64,000 nucleotides of DNA from Candidatus Saccharimonadota bacterium (GCA_009783235.1 WRHN01000001.1:1-64000); one strand, 5' to 3'. Counted from the stretch's first letter, positions 6,790-15,974 are shown. Translations and numbers: made by a program. The notes: generated from the letters alone by a model not told the origin.

Positions 6790-8229
6790 TTACTTAAGTT
6801 TGTCCGGTGGAATGTTATAGAAGGTTACGTTAGCTGGTATAGAGGTGTAGGTAGCAGTAAAAGAACAGTCACTACTGCCAGACTGCAAGGTGATGTACTT
6901 ACCGTCTTTAGCGCTAACCACTAGGCCAACGTGACCGTAAAGCCAAGTGTCAACTGAACAAGTAGAGCCCCACCCGGCGGGGCCACACTTAACAGAATAT
7001 ATTGCGGGAGCGACCGGTGTCTTGCTGGCACTACCACCGTTTCTTGAGACCAGATTAGGTACAACGTCTTGGCCATTGCCACCACCATGGGTGAACTTGG
7101 TGTACTTGGCAATAAACCAGGTGCCTACTGATGTGCAGTGCCTGAAACCACAACGAATACCACCTAGGGGGTTTGGCTTGTCGGTGTCAGCAGCAAATTC
7201 CCTTCGCAGAGCGGCCATATTAGCTGGGTTAGACCAATCTTTGTCTTGCCAGCTACCAGCGCCCCCCCCAGTGTACGACTGCATTGCGAGGTGAGTGCCA
7301 CTCCCGACGGGCGTGTACTGGTCTCCAGTATCTTGCTCGTCAGTTTGGCCGTTGCCTGAAGAGTCACCAGACGTGCCGCCTCCATTAAAGTCCTTGCTAT
7401 AATCGTCTGGATTTGCGCCGTTAGACTCGATCCAGTCGTCCAGTGCTGATGACGCCGATTCTTTGTCGGTTTTAATTGTAACGTCTAAATTCAGTTTACC
7501 GGTATCATCGTCAAAACCGTCCTGGCTCACATCAACTGCAAAATCTGCTTCTTCGTGGGGCATGTTCTGCAATAAATCATCAGCTTGTGGTAAGCCAATG
7601 CCGGTTGAGTATTGGTCTTTGCAAGAAAATCCCTCATATATCCAGGCGGATTCTTCTAGGCACCACACCGTAGAATTGCCATACCCAGAATCCGCGTCGT
7701 AATCGCTGGTGATGCAGTACGACTGTTCGAGGCTTGGTATGTCGACTATAAAGGACGTATAACCACGGGCGCTGTCAACATCTACGTCTACATCAACTAT
7801 CGCATCAACATCAGCGTCCACGTCTGCTGGGTCCACATCATACTCCGTATCTGCATCCGCTGGATCAACAATATCAATAGGCTCGACAGTAAATCCGTTT
7901 GCGTCCTGGCTCGCGCCTTGTCGGCATATCCCGCCTTCGCGGAAGCGCGCGTCTTCTGGTTGAATACCCTCTTGTCCGTTCAGATCAAGGGCGTCGCGCA
8001 GGCCCTGCTCCATCATCTGGCACTCAACTTCGGGCAGATTGCTATATTCCAAGCAATTAGCTATAGCCACCAAATTATTGTGCTGTCCCGCACCCTTTGA
8101 CCCATCATCGCCAGAGCCTCTACCAAAAATCAGGCCAATTATCACCGCCGCGCCCAGCAGCAACAACAGCAAAATCAACAAGATAATAATAATTTTCTTC
8201 TTCTTTTTCTTGGAATCGTCTTCTTGCAT
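6790..8229 (-). CDS. Membrane-anchored CHAP-domain peptidoglycan amidase
   Basis: 479 residues. A lysine-rich start and membrane helix (about 13-36) anchor it. Residues about 60-205 contain the domain shared with the next gene (SFIVDIPSLEQSY), preceded by an Asp/Val-rich stretch at about 119-153 made of repeated D-V-D units. Residues about 245-282 carry the NGANPDDY module seen also in the PEGA protein. The C-terminal part, about 315-479, is a CHAP-type amidase or endopeptidase: R-H-C-T-S with Cys365 and GHVGLV with His433. AGGAG precedes the ATG. Lying between the BspA-like and VirB6-like genes and its small paralogue, it could be the VirB1-like wall-opening enzyme of a secretion apparatus; that role is inference. 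Confidence 0.72.
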   Translation of the reverse strand: MQEDDSKKKKKKIIIILLILLLLLLGAAVIIGLIFGRGSGDDGSKGAGQHNNLVAIANCLEYSNLPEVECQMMEQGLRDALDLNGQEGIQPEDARFREGGICRQGASQDANGFTVEPIDIVDPADADTEYDVDPADVDADVDAIVDVDVDVDSARGYTSFIVDIPSLEQSYCITSDYDADSGYGNSTVWCLEESAWIYEGFSCKDQYSTGIGLPQADDLLQNMPHEEADFAVDVSQDGFDDDTGKLNLDVTIKTDKESASSALDDWIESNGANPDDYSKDFNGGGTSGDSSGNGQTDEQDTGDQYTPVGSGTHLAMQSYTGGGAGSWQDKDWSNPANMAALRREFAADTDKPNPLGGIRCGFRHCTSVGTWFIAKYTKFTHGGGNGQDVVPNLVSRNGGSASKTPVAPAIYSVKCGPAGWGSTCSVDTWLYGHVGLVVSAKDGKYITLQSGSSDCSFTATYTSIPANVTFYNIPPDKLK

Positions 8230-8258
8230 TTTATATTCTCCTTTGCTCCTGGTTTATT

Positions 8259-11200
8259 TTATATTTTATCGCCTTCGGCCCATTTGTCTATATAATTATG
8301 TTCACTGGCGGCTTTTGGATTAAAATTACCCAAGTTAATGTCTAATATATTACTGTAAGCAAACATAAACTTAGTGTTTTTTAGACTTTCGTGAGAAAAC
8401 GAACTGAGTTTTAGCGTTTTGTTGTAATGTGTACCAGCGAACATGCCCTCCATGGTCTCCACGCTAGAAGTGTTAAACCTTCCTTTGAAATTAAGATCGT
8501 TAGCGTTCAGCATGGCGTACATCCACGACATGTTTTTGACATTAGAGGTGTCGAATTTGTCATAATTAATGTCAATACTTGGGTACTGCGCGCCAATGAA
8601 CATGCCCTCCATGTTCTCGACGCTAGAAGTGTCAAAGCTAGTCAGGTCGAGCTTAGTGCGAGTGTTATAGTTTTTGCCGTAGTCGGCCGGGTCTTGATCG
8701 CGCCAGTTATTAAGCTCGCGCTTTTGGGCATCTAGGATGGCGATGAACCGGGCCTTCCATTCACCAGCACCCGTAAGACTAAGTGCAAAATTAATAACTG
8801 GATTTATCAAATAACTATTAGTCTCCTCGTCTTTATGCTTAAAATCGGTAACGTATAGTCGGTCAGTCTTGCGCCCGTCGTCCTCGCCAGACGTCGTTTC
8901 TTCTTCGCCGTTTTCGTCAGTAAAGGTTTCCTGCGGCTTTGAGTCTATGCGAAAATTGCCAAACATATAGCTCATATCAGTTACCTGGCTAGTGTCAAAA
9001 CTCTTGAGGTTGACAAAGTCTAAGTTCTTGGCGTTGAAAAACATATTATTCATATCAGTCACATTTGACGTATTGAACTTGAGCGGCGTGGTGTTTTTAA
9101 ACTCAGAGACTGGTTTAAACACAGTGTTAGCAAACATACCGCTCATGTTGGTCACGTTGTCAGTCTTGAAGTTTTTGCCAAAATTAACCGTTTCAGCCTT
9201 GGCATTGAAAAACATATCGTTCATGGTAGTTACCTGGCTGGTATCAAAAGTTGAGATATCTAATTCCTTAGTGTCGCAAGCTTCAAACATGCGCGACATA
9301 CCCGTTACGTTTGACGTGTCGAAACTAGACAGGTCAACAGAGCTGAATCTGGTGTTCAGGAACATGCCGCTCATATCAGTCACGTTGTGAGTTCTGAAGT
9401 GGCTTAACTCTAGCGCGCTACTACTATCCATCGCACCAGAGAACATGAAACTCATGTCGGTCACATTTGAAGTAAGAAACTTATTCGGCGATGCGGTTAT
9501 TTTAGCGCGCGCGCCCTCAAACATATGGCTCATATTTGTAACAGAAAACGTCGATAAGTTGTTAATGTCCACCTCGCCTACTCCTATTGTGAATTCGCGC
9601 CATGTGCTGTCATGGGTGTGGTCGTTATCAATAGTCACTTTGCCAGCAATAGCAGAGAACATATGTCTCATGTCTTCTACCTCGCCTAAATCAAGCGCGA
9701 AAGTTATTTTTTCGAACCTCGAGCTGCTGAACATGCCCGCCATGTTCTTGACGCTGCCAAAGTTCATGCCAGTCTCTTCGCTGTCAAACTCCCCTGCATG
9801 GTTGATGGTGATGTTAGCGAACATATAGCTCATGTCTTCCACGTTGTCAGTGTTAAACCATCGAGTACCATCAGTCAGCTTTATTCTCTCGCTGATTTTA
9901 GCAAAGTTTGCCCCATCAAACATATGGCTCATATTGGTCACGTCGTCAGTGAAAAGACCAGTAAGTTTTATGGTTGTCGGCACTTCCACGAAGTCTGTGT
10001 GACAACTTTTGAAAAAGTCCAAGACTTTATCTTCAGCGGTATGAAGAAACAACTGCGCAAAAAAGCCCGCCTCTTCATAGTTTGGATCAGTCTCTAGTAA
10101 CAATTTAATTTTAGCCTTCCATTGCTTGTAGGCATCTATGAGATCCGCTATCGTTACGCGACCGCTACCGTCAAGACGGCTTATTACGTTCCGCCGCGCG
10201 TCTCCCATGACAGGGTCGACAATGGCTCTCGGGCCATACATGCAATAGTTAGTGTTCTGGCCGGTGTAGTAGAACAGGCCCGACGAGTCGCTCGGCGCCG
10301 AGACCCCGCCATTTTGACTAATCACAATGTCGTAAACGCCAAGATGAACTTTGATTTTATCTTCGACTTCTTTTTGATGCATACATTCTTCAAAATCAGG
10401 GTTGGACACATCCGTCACATTGCCATTAGCGTCGGTCTCCGTTATAAATGGTAGAATCCCTTCTTCCGTCAAGCACTGCATTTCATAACTGATTTTAAAA
10501 GTACCAGCAAACCACTCAAACAAATTAAAGCCACTGGGCCAATCCTCGGTGCGCGCGCGTTCTATGGCGCAGGCTATTACTTCACCGCTCTGGCCAGCCG
10601 AAATATCCCAACACAAGTCGTAGTTGTCTCTAACGTCTTTTCCAGGATCATAACCAACTCCCCAACTGGCGGTATTGCCGGCCCAGGGATTGTCTTTGCC
10701 GTTTGCTTCGGGCGTTTGCTCTGCATCATAGCTGAATTTCGTTGTTTTGAACTCTATGCGCTTAATGTTCTCGCGGCGTATTGGGTCTGGCGCGTTCAGC
10801 CACTTGTGCAGCCCGACGTCCGTGTTCGTGGTGTCTTCGTTACTGTTTTCTTCTTCCTCACGACATTTTTCTTCATCATCCGCCTTTTCGCACGGAACCT
10901 CAGCGACAAATTGCTGATCAGTAGGAATTCCCGTCGAATCAATCAAGTCGGATTCACTTAGCTCATGAGATGCTGGCATTATCGAATCTCGCTGCACGGC
11001 CGCTAGCACTAAGCCTTTGCGGTAGCTGCCCGCTGCAATGTTTGGGTCGACTTCCGCAACAATTGAATAGTCCTCTTCCTGGCTGCGGCTGGTAGAAAAG
11101 TAGGCAGATTCACTCGTAATTTCTTGGTCGTTCATGAATAGTTTAATTTGATCATCGTCAGCCGCCGCCGAAACGCTTTGGCCGAAAACGCTAGCGGTCT

Positions 11201-11618
11201 CAGCAGAATTGTCTAAATTAGCGTAGGTATTGTGGCCGTATGTCCACTTCATTGCTAGTTTTATTTGGCTGTCCGCACTAGCGGTCATTTGACCAGTGTC
11301 TTTAATAATGTCTATAGTTAATATATTAGAGCCCAGGGTTAAGGGGGTGGAATATCGGTGAATGCCCCAATAGCCCCAACCAAACAGGGTCACCACCATG
11401 GCCGCCACACCGAGGTTGCGCCAGAAGTGATTGGCCTTGCGGTATTTAAAGATTATATAAACGACTAGAGCTAGCGCGACTAGGCCGATGAAGATAAGAC
11501 CGATGGTTGGTAGATACTTAATGAAGCCTTGCCAAACTAGGGCAAACCCATGAGGCATGTCCGCCTCGGTGTTGTAGACGTTTACCTTGATGATTTGGTT
11601 TATTGAGTGTGATTGCAT
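8259..11618 (-). CDS. Giant BspA-like surface protein with DUF285-type 26-residue repeats
   Basis: 1119 residues. Two membrane helices lie near the N-terminus (about 35-57 and 67-86) and no cleavable signal is evident. About 460 residues of unknown, Cys-containing sequence follow, then from about residue 545 to the end some 15 or more copies of the repeat typified by FDTSNVTDMSGMF, the hallmark of the DUF285/BspA-like leucine-rich surface proteins of Mycoplasma, Listeria and oral bacteria. Such repeats form elongated stacks used in adhesion. One longer insert breaks the repeats around residues 905-985. The gene sits between the VirB6-like and CHAP genes on one strand, 24 bases after the former, so co-expression is likely. 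Role as the host-contact adhesin is inferred. Confidence 0.8.
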   Translation of the reverse strand: MQSHSINQIIKVNVYNTEADMPHGFALVWQGFIKYLPTIGLIFIGLVALALVVYIIFKYRKANHFWRNLGVAAMVVTLFGWGYWGIHRYSTPLTLGSNILTIDIIKDTGQMTASADSQIKLAMKWTYGHNTYANLDNSAETASVFGQSVSAAADDDQIKLFMNDQEITSESAYFSTSRSQEEDYSIVAEVDPNIAAGSYRKGLVLAAVQRDSIMPASHELSESDLIDSTGIPTDQQFVAEVPCEKADDEEKCREEEENSNEDTTNTDVGLHKWLNAPDPIRRENIKRIEFKTTKFSYDAEQTPEANGKDNPWAGNTASWGVGYDPGKDVRDNYDLCWDISAGQSGEVIACAIERARTEDWPSGFNLFEWFAGTFKISYEMQCLTEEGILPFITETDANGNVTDVSNPDFEECMHQKEVEDKIKVHLGVYDIVISQNGGVSAPSDSSGLFYYTGQNTNYCMYGPRAIVDPVMGDARRNVISRLDGSGRVTIADLIDAYKQWKAKIKLLLETDPNYEEAGFFAQLFLHTAEDKVLDFFKSCHTDFVEVPTTIKLTGLFTDDVTNMSHMFDGANFAKISERIKLTDGTRWFNTDNVEDMSYMFANITINHAGEFDSEETGMNFGSVKNMAGMFSSSRFEKITFALDLGEVEDMRHMFSAIAGKVTIDNDHTHDSTWREFTIGVGEVDINNLSTFSVTNMSHMFEGARAKITASPNKFLTSNVTDMSFMFSGAMDSSSALELSHFRTHNVTDMSGMFLNTRFSSVDLSSFDTSNVTGMSRMFEACDTKELDISTFDTSQVTTMNDMFFNAKAETVNFGKNFKTDNVTNMSGMFANTVFKPVSEFKNTTPLKFNTSNVTDMNNMFFNAKNLDFVNLKSFDTSQVTDMSYMFGNFRIDSKPQETFTDENGEEETTSGEDDGRKTDRLYVTDFKHKDEETNSYLINPVINFALSLTGAGEWKARFIAILDAQKRELNNWRDQDPADYGKNYNTRTKLDLTSFDTSSVENMEGMFIGAQYPSIDINYDKFDTSNVKNMSWMYAMLNANDLNFKGRFNTSSVETMEGMFAGTHYNKTLKLSSFSHESLKNTKFMFAYSNILDINLGNFNPKAASEHNYIDKWAEGDKI

Positions 11619-11642
11619 GATTCTACGCCTTGCGGGGGTTCA

Positions 11643-13829
11643 TTAACTCTTGCTGTTATTATTAGTATTGTTATTGTGAGGAATACTGCCGCCGCCGGCC
11701 ACCTTAGCGTTAACATTTATGTCAACTTTAATTTTTTCTAAGTTGGCGTGTGCTGCATTGTTCTCTTTCGGACGAGCCTGGGAATTATCGCCGGTCAAAA
11801 CTTCTTTGATGATTTCTTTGCTGTTGTTGCTCAAATTATCGTAGGTGCCTCTGTCCATACTAGCAACACCATTGGCTATCGCGTCGTCAGCATTATCAGT
11901 AAACGAACCGTTTTGCATAGCCTCGATGTCAGCAGGATTAAACATCCCAGTGCCCGCCGCTACTTCAGCAATAGCGCGGTTGTGGTCTGTTGAGACGCCG
12001 GGTTGTATGCCGCCAAGAAGCGACCGTAAGCCTTCTAGTGAATTAGCATCTTGGCCTTGACCGCCCATGGACACGCTACCGATAGTACCATGTTCAACGT
12101 GGACGTTGGCTATACCACCTGCGCCACCACCTGCGCCACCACCAGAGCCACCACTAAGCGCTTTCTGTGCTTTTGCTTCGGTAAGAGCCTCCTCCTCGTA
12201 TTTTCCTTGTGCTTTGAACGTTTCAAGCGATCCACCGCCAGCCAAGTGACCATGTAGCCGCTTCTTGGCATTGGCTTCCCTTCCTGTTTTTACCGTCTCT
12301 CCAATGCCCAATACTTTGTCTCCACCCGGCGCGGCTTTAACGGCGCCCTTAACCATCCCCCCAAGTATGTTCTTGCCAGCCACAGCAGCTCCCACGCCAC
12401 CGGTGGCTACACTGGCCCCAACCATCCCTACGGTTTTAACTGCGCCACTCACAGCTTGCGACGCTGCACCCATGGCTGACGAGGTGGAGGTGATGACTTT
12501 CTTGACGAAGAAGACGGGAGTGGCCATAGCTGCTAAAATCATGGGCACGGCCATTACATTGGTCGCAGTTCCGGCTAGGACAAGAGCGGTTAATTGTGAA
12601 GCTGCAAACAACATCATGACGGCTGGGTAGACCATTAACATATGGCCGAAATGGTGGAGCCATTTCTGGAATATCTTATTGGTATTGGGTAGTATGCCAA
12701 GCACAAAAGCCAGCGGCGAGACGATTATCAAAGCCACCAACATAACGTTGCGGACAGCCGCAAGCACCACGGCAATAATTAGTTGGACGATCATAATGAC
12801 TACGAGGGCTACCAGTATGATGGCAACAATTACCACTAAGTGGCCCGCTAAGGCGGCTTCAAGAACCATATCCGTACCAGCGTCACTAAAACTCTGGTCT
12901 GCTTTGTCTTTGCTAATCTTGCTTATCAGGGCACCCATGATGGCAGACGAGTTCGTGCCGCTGAAAACATCTGCCATGTCAGATGCTGCCACAGCGTCAA
13001 CGAACGGACCGCTAACTGTTCCAGTCGTGCCACCACCAACACCACCAACACTAGATATACTGTTTGTCGCAATACTATTTATACTAGAACCGACAATATT
13101 AGACAAGTCATTCAAAGCTGCGCATACATAAAAAGACGTATTGATTGCTATGGCCATGATAAGTAACTTGGGTAACGTTTTTTTAATACCGTAATTCGAC
13201 AGCGCGCCAAAGCCCTGACCCGAACCAAAAGCAGTGGCGGCAACTATAATCAGGAATATGACGGCAAGGATGACATTAGCGATAGTGGTGATGTATTCGT
13301 TCATCGCTTTCATGTAATCGCTGCCGCCACTAAACAAGAAATTAGTGTTCAAGATCCCGCCGAGTATGCCTTGTGTCATGGCCACCATAATGCCTACCAT
13401 TTCAATGGCCGGACAAGCGAGAAGAGCTATAGGCAGTGAACTAGGCGCCTGCGCAACAAACTTCGCCACACACGTTGCAATATTCACAAGGCCAACAAGG
13501 AAGTTCCCAACAGCCTTAAAAAATCCACCTATAGTTTTGATAACTTCATCTAAGCCAAACAGCCCAAATTGTTCAGTAGTCGAGCCAATCACTGTGCTGG
13601 CAATTGAATCACTCCCCGCCGCCAAGTTTGCCGCCTCCACCTGTGCAGCTTTGGCATTCATGCTGGCTTCGATTGATGCTGCTGAAACATTGGCCACCAG
13701 TGGCCCAACCGTTACGTTAAAGACCAATGCAAAAACGGCCGCCAGAAGCGCCGTACGCTTAAAAAATCCAACTCTACTCTTTTTATTTTTGCCAGCAGTT
13801 TTATTTCTCCGCCCACTAAACATAACCAT
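11643..13829 (-). CDS. VirB6/TrbL-like polytopic type IV secretion protein
   Basis: 728 residues. A basic start and signal-like helix (about 27-50) is followed by about eight hydrophobic segments up to residue 460, including a long run around VVIVAIILVALVVIM and a following SPLAFVLGILPNT stretch typical of the TrbL/VirB6 family, the channel component in the inner membrane. The last 260 residues are soluble, rich in Gly, Ala, Asn, and probably cytoplasmic or flexible. A TGC-TATAAT box (13837-13842) ends 7 bases before the ATG, so transcripts should be leaderless. It faces the pilin genes across a 99-bp divergent promoter region. No VirB4 or VirD4 ATPase is inside the window. Family call is moderate, based on topology and context. 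Confidence 0.65.
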   Translation of the reverse strand: MVMFSGRRNKTAGKNKKSRVGFFKRTALLAAVFALVFNVTVGPLVANVSAASIEASMNAKAAQVEAANLAAGSDSIASTVIGSTTEQFGLFGLDEVIKTIGGFFKAVGNFLVGLVNIATCVAKFVAQAPSSLPIALLACPAIEMVGIMVAMTQGILGGILNTNFLFSGGSDYMKAMNEYITTIANVILAVIFLIIVAATAFGSGQGFGALSNYGIKKTLPKLLIMAIAINTSFYVCAALNDLSNIVGSSINSIATNSISSVGGVGGGTTGTVSGPFVDAVAASDMADVFSGTNSSAIMGALISKISKDKADQSFSDAGTDMVLEAALAGHLVVIVAIILVALVVIMIVQLIIAVVLAAVRNVMLVALIIVSPLAFVLGILPNTNKIFQKWLHHFGHMLMVYPAVMMLFAASQLTALVLAGTATNVMAVPMILAAMATPVFFVKKVITSTSSAMGAASQAVSGAVKTVGMVGASVATGGVGAAVAGKNILGGMVKGAVKAAPGGDKVLGIGETVKTGREANAKKRLHGHLAGGGSLETFKAQGKYEEEALTEAKAQKALSGGSGGGAGGGAGGIANVHVEHGTIGSVSMGGQGQDANSLEGLRSLLGGIQPGVSTDHNRAIAEVAAGTGMFNPADIEAMQNGSFTDNADDAIANGVASMDRGTYDNLSNNSKEIIKEVLTGDNSQARPKENNAAHANLEKIKVDINVNAKVAGGGSIPHNNNTNNNSKS

Positions 13830-13889
13830 ATTTGGGATTATAGCACAAGTTTTATACGCAGCGCAATAATTTTTATAATTTTTCTTAAT

Positions 13890-13919
13890 TTGACAATTCC
13901 ATAGCGGTTATAGTATTAT
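13890..13919 (+). promoter_or_regulatory. Promoter of the first pilin genes
   Basis: TTGACA at 13890-13895, 18-base spacer and TATTAT at 13914-13919, ending 9 bases before the ATG at 13929. It is divergent from the promoter of the VirB6-like gene (13837-13842). Confidence 0.6.
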
Positions 13920-13928
13920 CTAAAGCAT

Positions 13929-14309
13929 ATGATTAAAAAACTAAAATTAACCTTGGTAAGCTTGGCGATAGTAGTGGCGGGTGCTGTGGCGTCTTCACCA
14001 GTTGCACATGCTGCGGACTGCGGTGACCAGAAAGATACATATTTTGACTGGGGTTGCGATGCTAGTAAAGGAGATGGTATATCCCAACTAGTTTGGGCTG
14101 TCTTTACTATAGTGTCCGGCGTAGTCGCTGCCGCTTGTTTAGGAGCCATTGTCTTCGGTGCGATTCGCTATTCGTCGGCCAACAGCAACGCTAGCGCTGC
14201 CAAGGAAGGTTTAGATATTATCCGTAACGCAATCATTGCCCTGGTGCTCTACGGCTGTTTCTGGGCACTCGTTGCACTTCTAATAAATGATACGAGGTTT
14301 GGTCCATGA
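13929..14309 (+). CDS. VirB2/TrbC-like pilin subunit 1
   Basis: 126 residues: a signal peptide ending near A-H-A (about residue 28), two cysteines in the mature N-terminus, then two membrane helices separated by a short loop containing RYSSANSNASAAKEG. This two-helix build after a cleaved leader is that of VirB2/TrbC pilins, the shaft subunits of conjugative type IV secretion pili. It is the most divergent of the group, lacking the AAGDE loop of the others. Its stop overlaps the next start as ATGA, so translation is coupled to the fused pilin gene. No Shine-Dalgarno site is seen; the promoter lies very close. Confidence 0.65.
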   Translation: MIKKLKLTLVSLAIVVAGAVASSPVAHAADCGDQKDTYFDWGCDASKGDGISQLVWAVFTIVSGVVAAACLGAIVFGAIRYSSANSNASAAKEGLDIIRNAIIALVLYGCFWALVALLINDTRFGP

Positions 14310-15136
14310 TAGCAAACGTATTCACCCCCCCCCTTGTTTTGGCAGCAGCAAATAAATTTTTGGGGCTGCGTTCGCCTACTGAGGGTACGTGTTTTGCACC
14401 GGGCAACGACTGTGGTGGTGCGCCCATTGGTGATGCAATATCTGGGATTGTTGGCAATATCATTGGCGATTTATTCATTATAGCTGCTTTTGTGGCGGCC
14501 ATGTTCGTTATTTACGGTGGTATTATGTATGTCATCTCCATGGGCGACTCAGGCAAGATGGCGGGCGCTAAAGATACTTTGACCCGAGCTTTGATGGGGT
14601 TTTTCTTGAGTTTGATAGCTAATGTTATAGTTACTGTGATACTCACTGCGATGAACGCAAACCAGGGCAAAGCTGGCGAAATCTCTGACCTGGGAGCTTT
14701 AATTAGCGAGGTGTTAATGCTAGTAGGTATACTGGGCGTGGTCATGACTATTATTTCTGGTATTTTGTACGGCATTTCGGCTGGTGATACATCCAAGGTT
14801 ACTAAGGCCAAAAATGCCTTGATCACTTCTCTGGCTGGAACGGTAATTGCTTTCATGGCCACGGCTATTATTAATCTTATTGGTGGCACCTTTGCGCAGG
14901 TTCCTAGCAATCTTGCCGGCTTGGCAGGCGCTGTTATCCCAGTTCTAATGTGGGTGACGGGCGTAATATCGGTAGTTGGTTTGGTGGTTGCTGGTATTAT
15001 GTACTCTACCGCCGCTGGCGATGAATCCAAAATTGTCCGTGCTAAAAATTACATTAAATTTGCTTTAGTTGGCTTGGCGGTTGCCCTGCTAGCGTTTGTC
15101 TTGCAAACGTTTGTATTAGATGCGGTGGGGGCATAA
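14306..15136 (+). CDS. Fused triple VirB2/TrbC-like pilin protein
   Basis: 276 residues holding three consecutive VirB2-like units, each of two membrane helices around a small polar loop: loops at VISMGDSGKMAGAK (unit 1), GISAGDTSKVTKAK (unit 2) and STAAGDESKIVRAK (unit 3). The units span about residues 48-118, 125-195 and 205-276. Ordinary pilins of this family have one unit, so this is a natural concatemer, made either of permanently linked subunits or processed later. The N-terminus has no clear signal peptide but has two Cys (C34 and C40). A run of nine C (14325-14333) in codons 7-10 is a mutable tract. It follows pilin 1 by a 4-base overlap and is followed 2 bases later by another pilin gene. 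Confidence 0.7.
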   Translation: MIANVFTPPLVLAAANKFLGLRSPTEGTCFAPGNDCGGAPIGDAISGIVGNIIGDLFIIAAFVAAMFVIYGGIMYVISMGDSGKMAGAKDTLTRALMGFFLSLIANVIVTVILTAMNANQGKAGEISDLGALISEVLMLVGILGVVMTIISGILYGISAGDTSKVTKAKNALITSLAGTVIAFMATAIINLIGGTFAQVPSNLAGLAGAVIPVLMWVTGVISVVGLVVAGIMYSTAAGDESKIVRAKNYIKFALVGLAVALLAFVLQTFVLDAVGA

Positions 15137-15138
15137 AA

Positions 15139-15534
15139 ATGAAAAAGGTTTTAGCGACACTACTTACTACACTTGTTCTAGCGCTCGGTCTGGGCGGTGT
15201 TGTCTATAGCTATAATTATAGCGATAACCCGGGGTGTGAAGAGAAATACGGCACAGTTCAAGTTGAATGCTCAACGTCGGGCTACAACGAAGTCAACACT
15301 GGCAGCAACAATGCCGAAGATACCATCGGCACCGCTATGGGTGCTGTTATGTGGGTGGTTGGCGTAATTGCGGTGTTGATGATAATAATCGGCGGAATTC
15401 AGTACGCTACCGCTGCTGGTGATGAGTCAAAAACAGCCAAAGCCAAGAAGATTATCGTTGGTGCGATTATTGGTCTAGCCGTGGCGATTTTGGCTGGTGT
15501 TTTAATTAACTTAGTGCTAAACAACATTAATTAA
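15139..15534 (+). CDS. VirB2/TrbC-like pilin subunit 2
   Basis: 131 residues: hydrophobic signal sequence (about 1-24), a mature N-terminal region of about 40 residues with two cysteines, then the two-helix pilin core with the family loop QYATAAGDESKTAKAKK. It starts 2 bases after the fused pilin gene, and the end of that gene provides a weak GGGG site before the ATG, so it is the third gene of the same operon. Helix-loop-helix residues match the later pilins closely (IIVGAIIGLAVAILAG), indicating tandem duplication. Confidence 0.7.
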   Translation: MKKVLATLLTTLVLALGLGGVVYSYNYSDNPGCEEKYGTVQVECSTSGYNEVNTGSNNAEDTIGTAMGAVMWVVGVIAVLMIIIGGIQYATAAGDESKTAKAKKIIVGAIIGLAVAILAGVLINLVLNNIN

Positions 15535-15571
15535 AATGTCTATAATTATGTCCGCGCTATTTAGATAAGTG

Positions 15572-15600
15572 TTGACTTAAGCAAAATAGTTTATTAAAAT
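15572..15600 (+). promoter_or_regulatory. Internal promoter for the second pilin block
   Basis: TTGACT at 15572-15577, 17-base spacer, TAAAAT at 15595-15600, about 40 bases before the ATG at 15642. The 107-base gap and this promoter split the pilin array into two transcription units. Confidence 0.6.
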
Positions 15601-15641
15601 GTAGTAAATAGAAATTTATAAAAGAAGTATAGGAGATAAAA

Positions 15642-15974
15642 ATGAAAGAAATCTTAATGCAACTAGCGGCACCACAAGCCAGAGTTAACGGCATTACAAA
15701 CAACGAATCAGCAATCAGCGGTGGTACTGGTGGTTTGGCAAACGGCACCCTAGAGGGTACCATAACCCAGGTTATCAACGTCATTATGTGGGTTATCGGT
15801 GTTATTTCTGTCATCATGCTTATTTATGGTGGTATTCAATACGCCATTTCGGCTGGTGATGAGAAAAAAGTTACCTCGGCTAAAAACACCATTATCTACG
15901 CTATTGTCGGTCTAGCGATTGCTATCCTTGCCTTAGTCGTCGTCAACTTTGTCATAGTTAACATTGGCTCGTAG
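15642..15974 (+). CDS. VirB2/TrbC-like pilin subunit 3
   Basis: 110 residues, the shortest of the set. The N-terminal 40 residues are polar (Gly, Asn, Thr rich) without an obvious signal peptide, then come two membrane helices with the loop QYAISAGDEKKVTSAKN. AGGAG sits 7 bases before the ATG, a proper Shine-Dalgarno site, in contrast with the upstream pilin genes. It opens the second pilin operon. Lack of a leader peptide suggests either a different export route or an internal membrane role. Confidence 0.7.
   Translation: MKEILMQLAAPQARVNGITNNESAISGGTGGLANGTLEGTITQVINVIMWVIGVISVIMLIYGGIQYAISAGDEKKVTSAKNTIIYAIVGLAIAILALVVVNFVIVNIGS

Noticed and set aside
12265-12630. Long plus-strand ORF of 121 codons opposite the VirB6-like gene
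   Set aside because: It is a mirror of the Ala/Val-rich membrane protein read on the other strand, with Pro/Ala/Thr-rich low-complexity product and no start signals; the same holds for 12679-13131 and 13345-13869.
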